DNA of 8,520 nucleotides from Clostridiales bacterium (GTDB lineage Bacteria > Bacillota > Clostridia > Christensenellales > Aristaeellaceae): NCBI GenBank assembly GCA_004552515.1, contig SFOF01000083.1, positions 1 through 8,520 of the forward strand. The letters are read 5' to 3'. A program made the translations under genes and the position numbers. The first letter of the stretch is position 1. Each line of letters begins with the position of its first letter. This document shows positions 4,802 through 8,520 of the stretch, piece by piece. The notes beneath the pieces are model-generated. The model was given only the letters and a program-made list of their open reading frames with translations. It did not search any database and was not told where the DNA came from.

Positions 4802-6115
4802 ATGCAGGATCTGTTTACGCAAAACGCCCGCGATCACGCGCCGCTCGCCGACCGGATGCGGCCGCGCACGCTGGACGAATTTATCGGGCAGAAGCACATC
4901 GTCGGCGAGGGACGGCTGCTGCGCCGCGCCATCGAGGCCGACCGCCTGACCAGCTCCATATTCTTCGGCCCGCCGGGCACCGGCAAGACCACGCTGGCCA
5001 CGATCATCGCCCATTCCACATCGGCGGCCTTCGTGCGCATGAACGCCGTCACCAGCGGCGTGGGCGAGGTGCGCGAGGCGTTCAAGGACGCGGAAAGCCG
5101 GCTGCGGCTCTACGGGCAGACCACCTACCTCCTGCTCGACGAGTGCCACCGCTGGTCGAAATCGCAGTCCGATTCCATCCTCCCCGCCATCGAGCAGGGC
5201 ATTGTGCGCTTCATCGGCTCGACCACGGAAAACCCCATGATCGCCATGACCCCCGCCATCGTGAGCCGCTGCCGGCTGTTCCAGTTCGAGCCGCTCACGC
5301 AGAGCGACATTGAGGAAGCCGTCATGCGCGCGATCAGAGATGAGGAGCGCGGCTACGGCAAGCAGCGCGTCTCGATCGATCCGGACGCGCTTGGCTACAT
5401 CGCCCAGTCGGCGGGCGGCGACGTGCGCAGCGCCCTCAACGCGCTCGAGCTGGCCGTGCTCACAACGCGCGTGGGCGCGGACGGCGGCATCCATATCACC
5501 GCCGCCGTGGCCGAGGAGTCCATTCAGAAGCGCGTCATCAAGTGCGACGATTCGCTGTATTACGATATGCTCAGCGCCTTCTGCAAATCGCTGCGCGGCT
5601 CGGACAGCGACGCGGCGCTGGCGTGGTTCGCGCGGCTCAATTATGCCGGCGTGGATCCGCGCATCATCGCGCGGCGCGTCATCGCCCATGCCAGCGAGGA
5701 CGTGGGGCTGGCCAACCCGACCGCCATGCTCCAGGCCATCGCCGCGGCGCAGTCGGTGGAGCTGATCGGTATGCCCGAGGCGCGCCTGTCGCTGGCACAG
5801 GCCATCATCGCCGTGTGCGAAAGCCCGAAATCGAACAGCGTGGTCATGGCGGTCGATCGGGCGTTCGCCGATGCGGAAAAGGGCGGCTTTCAGCCCGTGC
5901 CGCAGCATCTGCGCGATACGCATTACGCCGGACACGAGAAAATCGGCTCGGGCGAAGGCTACAAATATCCCCACGACTACCCCGGGCATTACGTCGCCCA
6001 GCAGTACGCCCCCCTCGAGGCGCGCGGCTTTCCCTACTATGTGCCCAGCGATCAGGGGCAGGAGGAAAAACTGCGCCTGCGCCGGAGGGAGCGCGGCTTT
6101 AAGGACGAACCGTAA
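4802..6115 (+). CDS. rarA: Replication-associated recombination factor RarA (MgsA), AAA+ ATPase
   Basis: A 437-residue AAA+ ATPase of the RarA/MgsA/WRNIP1 family, which acts at stalled replication forks. An N-terminal segment (2-15) precedes the MRPRTLDEFIGQKHIVG entry motif (19-35). Walker A is GPPGTGKTT (56-64), Walker B is LLLDE with the following CHR (110-117), sensor 1 lies in GSTTENP (139-145) and the arginine-finger region is SRCR (155-158). The family's C-terminal oligomerisation domain follows: RGSDSDAALAWFARL, DPRIIARRVIAHASEDVGLA, AQSVELIGMPEARLSLAQA and APKSN-like ESPKSN, ending with the YKYPHDYPGHYVAQQYAP block. The usual I after LLDE is a Cys here. The length is normal. ATG 4802 has a modest GAGG site nine bases upstream. 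It is the first gene of a unit with a small membrane protein and tlyA. The call is secure. Confidence 0.96.
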   Translation: MQDLFTQNARDHAPLADRMRPRTLDEFIGQKHIVGEGRLLRRAIEADRLTSSIFFGPPGTGKTTLATIIAHSTSAAFVRMNAVTSGVGEVREAFKDAESRLRLYGQTTYLLLDECHRWSKSQSDSILPAIEQGIVRFIGSTTENPMIAMTPAIVSRCRLFQFEPLTQSDIEEAVMRAIRDEERGYGKQRVSIDPDALGYIAQSAGGDVRSALNALELAVLTTRVGADGGIHITAAVAEESIQKRVIKCDDSLYYDMLSAFCKSLRGSDSDAALAWFARLNYAGVDPRIIARRVIAHASEDVGLANPTAMLQAIAAAQSVELIGMPEARLSLAQAIIAVCESPKSNSVVMAVDRAFADAEKGGFQPVPQHLRDTHYAGHEKIGSGEGYKYPHDYPGHYVAQQYAPLEARGFPYYVPSDQGQEEKLRLRRRERGFKDEP

Positions 6116-6123
6116 GGCGCTTT

Positions 6124-6129
6124 AAGGAG
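6124..6129 (+). promoter_or_regulatory. Ribosome binding site of the 36-residue gene
   Basis: AAGGAG, eight bases before ATG 6138 and just after the rarA stop. Its quality and position are the main reason for calling such a short gene. Confidence 0.7.
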
Positions 6130-6137
6130 ATTTCTTC

Positions 6138-6248
6138 ATGAGCCGAACAGCCCGGCCTCTCGCCATTGCGGCGATTGCCGCCGCGTGGGCGTTCCGCCTG
6201 ATCGTCAACATCATTTTGTACCAAAGACGCAAGAAAGACAAAAACTGA
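6138..6248 (+). CDS. Small 36-residue single-span membrane protein
   Basis: ATG 6138 to TGA 6248 encodes a short N-terminus MSRTARP, one hydrophobic segment (about residues 8-28, LAIAAIAAAWAF then LIVNIILY, with Arg20 in its middle) and a strongly basic tail QRRKKDKN. By the positive-inside rule the tail should be cytoplasmic. An ideal AAGGAG site sits eight bases upstream. The gene starts 22 bases after the rarA stop and ends 17 bases before the tlyA start, with no terminator on either side, so it belongs to the same transcript. It is shorter than usual gene-calling cut-offs and has no recognisable family. The function is unknown. The main alternative is an untranslated spacer that happens to carry an open frame, but the site, the hydrophobic pattern and the tight spacing argue against that. 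Confidence 0.65.
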   Translation: MSRTARPLAIAAIAAAWAFRLIVNIILYQRRKKDKN

Positions 6249-6265
6249 CGGGAGCGTGTCAAAAT

Positions 6266-7084
6266 TTGGATAAAGTCAAAAAGCAGCGCGTCGATGTGGC
6301 GCTCTTTGAGCGCGGGCTGGCCGAGAGCCGAGAAAAGGCGCGCACGCTCATCATGGCCGGCGTGGTCTATATCGCCGAGGAAAAGGTCTTAAAGCCCTCC
6401 GAGCTGGTCGCGCCGGACGCCCCCCTCACCGTGCGCGGCGCGGCGCATCCCTATGTTTCGCGCGGGGGACTGAAGCTCGAAAAGGCGCTCAGGGTGTTCC
6501 ATTATGACCCAACCGGCGTGGTCGCGATGGATCTGGGCGCGTCAACCGGCGGCTTTACCGACGTGCTGCTCAAAAACGGCGCGTCGCACGTCTATTCCAT
6601 CGACGTGGGCTTCGGCCAGCTGGACTGGCGCATCCGCAACGATGAGCGCGTCACCGTCATGGAGCGCACCAACGCGCGCTCGATCACGGCGAATCTGTTC
6701 GATCCCCTGCCCACGCTGGGCGTGATGGACGTGTCGTTCATATCGATTAAGCTGATCCTGCCCGCCGCGTTCGCGATCCTGGGCGAGGGCGGCCGCTTCA
6801 TATCGCTCATCAAGCCACAGTTCGAGGCCGGGCGCGAAAACGTCGGCAAAAAGGGCGTGGTGAGCGACCCCGCCGTGCATCGCCAGGTGGTCGAGTCGAT
6901 CGTCGATTTCGTGCCCACGCTGGGCTGGCGGGCGCGCGCGGTCGATTTTTCGCCGATCACAGGCCCGGAGGGCAACATCGAGTTTCTGGTCGATCTGCTG
7001 CCCGAGAGCCGAGTCGAGGGCGGCGTGACGCGCGAGGACATCGCGCGCGTCGTCGAGGAAGCGCACATCGCGCATAAAAAGTAG
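6266..7084 (+). CDS. tlyA: TlyA-family S4-domain rRNA 2'-O-methyltransferase
   Basis: A 272-residue protein of the TlyA family (hemolysin-like by old name), which in known members 2'-O-methylates rRNA with S-adenosylmethionine. Residues 1-60 are an S4 RNA-binding domain (KQRVDVALFERGLAESREKA, then IMAGVVYI). The FtsJ-like methyltransferase domain has the linker HPYVSRGGLKLEKAL (61-75), the SAM motif DLGASTGGFTD (89-99) and IDVGFGQLDW (112-121). The catalytic tetrad reads as Lys70, Asp155 (in MDVSFISI), Lys183 (in LIKPQFE) and Glu239 (in GNIEF), one position off what I recall for the Mycobacterium enzyme. The start is TTG 6266-6268, eleven bases after GGGAG, because the family homology begins there. 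A GTG at 6185 would add 27 unrelated residues and overlap the 36-residue gene. It is the last gene of the rarA unit. Confidence 0.93.
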   Translation: MDKVKKQRVDVALFERGLAESREKARTLIMAGVVYIAEEKVLKPSELVAPDAPLTVRGAAHPYVSRGGLKLEKALRVFHYDPTGVVAMDLGASTGGFTDVLLKNGASHVYSIDVGFGQLDWRIRNDERVTVMERTNARSITANLFDPLPTLGVMDVSFISIKLILPAAFAILGEGGRFISLIKPQFEAGRENVGKKGVVSDPAVHRQVVESIVDFVPTLGWRARAVDFSPITGPEGNIEFLVDLLPESRVEGGVTREDIARVVEEAHIAHKK

Positions 7085-7100
7085 GCTGATCCTCCAATGA

Positions 7101-7134
7101 GGGCGGTTCGCGCCGGGCGAGCCGCTCTTTTTTT
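7101..7134 (+). terminator. Intrinsic terminator of the rarA-tlyA operon
   Basis: An eleven-base-pair stem (7101-7111 with 7117-7127, two G-U wobbles) closes a five-base loop and is followed by seven T (7128-7134). It lies 16 bases after the tlyA stop and is a strong terminator. Confidence 0.92.
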
Positions 7135-7391
7135 GTGCAATAAGCGCCGCGCCCGCGCATTGTCCGCCACCCCTTCAAGGCCCTCATATGGGCGGGCGAA
7201 AACCGCACGGCGCGCGCTTCATTCGAGCCTCTCCGTTCACTCATTCATCGTCGTCAGGCGAAGAAAACCGGCAAAGAACGCCCCGCTTCACAAGCAATTT
7301 TCCGCCATGCCGCCTTTTCGCTCAAGCAGTCTGACGCATGACGGCCCGCGAATCGTTCGCCTTCTGCACCCCGCCCTTCCAGCCATTACCA
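7135..7391. other. Intergenic stretch with no recognised feature
   Basis: Between the tlyA terminator and the next promoter there is no open frame with a credible ribosome binding site on either strand, no long hairpin with a T-run and no RNA I recognise. Only trivial short inverted repeats occur (for example GCGAA-N3-TTCGC near 7349-7361). Confidence 0.5.
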
Positions 7392-7421
7392 TTGACTCAG
7401 GCGCTCCTTTGGCGCTACAAT
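7392..7421 (+). promoter_or_regulatory. Promoter of the CAP-domain protein gene
   Basis: A TTGACT -35 box (7392-7397) and a TACAAT -10 box (7416-7421) are separated by 18 bases. The start would lie near 7428, giving a leader of about 43 bases that holds a palindrome and the AAAGGAG site. Confidence 0.72.
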
Positions 7422-7428
7422 AGGCCAC

Positions 7429-7440
7429 GAAATATATTTC
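7429..7440. promoter_or_regulatory. Perfect 12-bp palindrome at the predicted transcription start
   Basis: GAAATATATTTC reads the same on both strands and begins at about +1 of the CAP-gene promoter, a typical repressor position. It is AT-rich, so chance is possible. Confidence 0.35.
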
Positions 7441-7470
7441 AATTTTATTACAAAGGAGTTGCTTTTCGCC

Positions 7471-8292
7471 ATGAACATCAGAAAACTGGGAGGACTAATT
7501 CTCCTCGTCGCCCTGCTTGGGGCCTATAGCGCCTCGGCTGAATCCGCCGTCTGCTACAACGCCGACGCCCGCACCGTGTCCTGGACGCAGGACAGCTGTG
7601 CGCCCGGTCGCGTGCTGCTCACCGCCCGTCAGAAGGGCGTGACCGTGTGGAGCGCCGTCTGCGACGCTTCCTTGGGCTGCTATGCCCTGCCCGATTCCCT
7701 GCGCGGCGAGATCACGCTGTGCGTCGCCCGCATCGGCAGCCGCGAAACGAGCTGCGTCACGCTCAATATTACATGCGGCGCAGAACAGACTCCGGTCGTT
7801 TCCGCCGCGCCGACCGCAATACCGACCAGAGTCGTTTCCGCTGTGCCGACGCCCGTGCCGGCGCAAACCGCTTCCAGCGCGCCGACGGCCGCACCGACCG
7901 CCACGCCACGCCCGACCGCCGCGCCGTCCGCTTCTCAGAGCGGCATGGCGGCGCAAGTCGTCGCCGAGGTGAACGCCGAGCGGGCGCAGCGCAGCCTGAC
8001 GCTCCTGAGCGAGGACAGCGACCTCACCGCCGCCGCCTGCATCCGCGCGCGTGAAATCGCGTCCATTTTCAGCCACACGCGTCCGGACGGCTCGTCGTGC
8101 TTCACCGTGTCCGAAAAGGCCTATGGCGAGAACATCGCCAAGGGCTACGGCACGGTCGATAAGGTCATGGCCGCGTGGATGTCCTCCGAGGGGCACCGCG
8201 CGAACATACTGCGCGCCTCCTATGGCTCGATCGGCGTATGCTGCCTGCAAATCGACGGCGTTTACTACTGGGTGCAGCTCTTCGGCAAATAG
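7471..8292 (+). CDS. Secreted cysteine-rich protein with C-terminal CAP/SCP domain
   Basis: A 273-residue exported protein. Residues 1-23 are a signal peptide (MNIRKLGG, hydrophobic core, cleavage at about SASA|ES). Residues 24-105 form a small domain I do not recognise, with seven cysteines (28, 43, 64, 70, 84, 95, 102). Residues 107-156 are a low-complexity linker rich in Pro, Thr and Ala with repeated APTA/VPTP units, typical of a wall-spanning spacer. Residues 160-273 are a CAP (SCP/PR1, YkwD-like) domain: VVAEVNAERA, FSHTRPDGSS (His202), GENIAKGYG (Glu220), AAWMSSEGHRANIL (Glu240, His242) and the YYWVQLFGK end. Four more cysteines (190, 210, 257, 258) lie in it. ATG 7471 places the signal peptide at the N-terminus; its AAAGGAG site (7452-7458) is 12 bases away, which is long. 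It is a single-gene unit with its own promoter and terminator. The biochemical role of bacterial CAP domains is poorly defined. Confidence 0.9.
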   Translation: MNIRKLGGLILLVALLGAYSASAESAVCYNADARTVSWTQDSCAPGRVLLTARQKGVTVWSAVCDASLGCYALPDSLRGEITLCVARIGSRETSCVTLNITCGAEQTPVVSAAPTAIPTRVVSAVPTPVPAQTASSAPTAAPTATPRPTAAPSASQSGMAAQVVAEVNAERAQRSLTLLSEDSDLTAAACIRAREIASIFSHTRPDGSSCFTVSEKAYGENIAKGYGTVDKVMAAWMSSEGHRANILRASYGSIGVCCLQIDGVYYWVQLFGK

Positions 8293-8323
8293 AGCGCATA
8301 TATAATGTAGGAACCCATTCATC

Positions 8324-8374
8324 GCCGCGCTTTCATCGTCCTGCTCAGGGCGTTTGGAAGCGCGGCTCTTTTTT
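8324..8374 (+). terminator. Intrinsic terminator of the CAP-domain gene
   Basis: An eleven-base-pair GC-rich stem (8324-8334 with 8356-8366, one wobble) encloses a 21-base loop that can itself form a small CGTCCT/AGGGCG stem. It is followed by TC and six T (8369-8374). It lies about 30 bases after the stop codon. Confidence 0.85.
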
Positions 8375-8395
8375 GCGCGGCGTGCGATTAAGGGC

Positions 8396-8424
8396 TTCCC
8401 ACGCGTCCCATTCTGTGTTACAAT
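8396..8424 (+). promoter_or_regulatory. Promoter of the gene starting at 8461
   Basis: An extended -10 box TGT-TACAAT (8416-8424) is preceded at 17 bases by TTCCCA (8396-8401, four matches to TTGACA). The inverted repeat CCCATT (8407-8412) / AATGGG (8422-8427) flanks the -10. The word TGTGTTA occurs at 8414-8420 and again at 8430-8436, and the palindrome GTTA-A-TAAC (8433-8441) follows, so the region is rich in possible regulator sites. Confidence 0.6.
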
Positions 8425-8460
8425 GGGCGTGTGTTAATAACAATCGGGAGGTGCTATAGA

Positions 8461-8520
8461 ATGAAAAAACTGACAACCGCACTGGGCGACGGCACGCTGA
8501 CCTATCAGGGCGCGGCCATT
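8461..8520 (+). CDS. 5' end of an unrecognised protein-coding gene (partial)
   Basis: The first 20 codons of a gene that runs off the right edge: MKKLTTALGDG then TLTYQGAAI. ATG 8461 has a GGGAGG site (8446-8451) nine bases upstream and a good extended -10 promoter. The visible N-terminus lacks a hydrophobic core, so it is probably cytoplasmic. There is too little sequence to name a family. Confidence 0.75.
   Translation, partial: MKKLTTALGDGTLTYQGAAI

Noticed and set aside
4745..5989. Minus-strand open frame (414 codons) opposite rarA
   Set aside because: The plus strand encodes an unambiguous RarA with Walker motifs; the antisense translation has no family features.
6185..6265. GTG start giving TlyA 27 extra residues
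   Set aside because: The extension overlaps the 36-residue gene in another frame, lacks a ribosome binding site and adds sequence not seen in the TlyA family.
7135..7391. Possible small RNA or missed gene in the gap after tlyA
   Set aside because: No promoter-terminator pair, conserved RNA motif or ribosome-binding-site-backed frame could be found on either strand.
7854..7930. Possible tandem repeat or CRISPR-like array
   Set aside because: The repetition comes from degenerate codons for the Pro/Thr/Ala linker, without constant repeats or unique spacers.
7495..8322. Minus-strand open frame (275 codons) opposite the CAP-domain gene
   Set aside because: It is Arg/Gly/Ala-rich with low-complexity repeats mirroring the PT-linker codons; the plus strand carries a signal peptide and CAP motifs.

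Overview
The window looks like chromosomal DNA from a GC-rich member of the Firmicutes, most likely class Clostridia. The evidence is purine-rich Shine-Dalgarno sites, TTGACA/TATAAT-type promoters in AT-rich gaps between GC-rich genes, intrinsic terminators with U-runs, a DUF3502-type sugar-binding protein, a two-gene ThrE transporter, and a secreted CAP-domain protein with a Pro/Thr/Ala linker. The lineage is an inference from gene content; there is no rRNA or tRNA to anchor it.

Left end (1-370, minus strand): a less GC-rich patch. It holds a 41-codon gene with a near-consensus promoter, an operator-like inverted repeat inside that promoter, and a strong ribosome binding site. A protein-like open frame without a clear start follows it and runs off the window. 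This patch looks accessory, and the two pieces may be one gene split by a frameshift.

Sugar module (436-3356, minus strand): a LacI-family regulator, then a 490-residue secreted substrate-binding protein of the DUF3502/LipO-like group. Each has its own promoter, and an intrinsic terminator ends the unit. An imperfect palindrome over the -10 box of the binding-protein promoter is the obvious candidate operator for the regulator. No permease or ATPase genes are visible, so the binding protein looks like an orphan within this window.

ThrE pair (3406-4667, minus strand): two overlapping membrane-protein genes, the 258-residue DUF1212/ThrE-type subunit and the 149-residue ThrE_2/DUF3815-type subunit, expressed from one promoter. 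Together they should form a small-molecule (threonine/serine- or dicarboxylate-type) exporter.

rarA operon (about 4741-7134, plus strand, divergent from thrE): rarA (replication-fork AAA+ ATPase), an unannotated 36-residue single-span membrane protein, and tlyA (S4-domain 2'-O-rRNA methyltransferase starting at TTG). The genes lie 17-22 bases apart and share one strong terminator.

Right end (7135-8520, plus strand): a promoter, a perfect 12-bp palindrome near the predicted transcription start, a secreted cysteine-rich CAP/SCP-domain protein with its own terminator, and then the promoter, ribosome binding site and first 20 codons of an unrecognised gene. Most of the window is ordinary housekeeping and transport. 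The parts worth a second look are the left-end patch, the 36-residue gene, the candidate operators and the architecture of the CAP protein.
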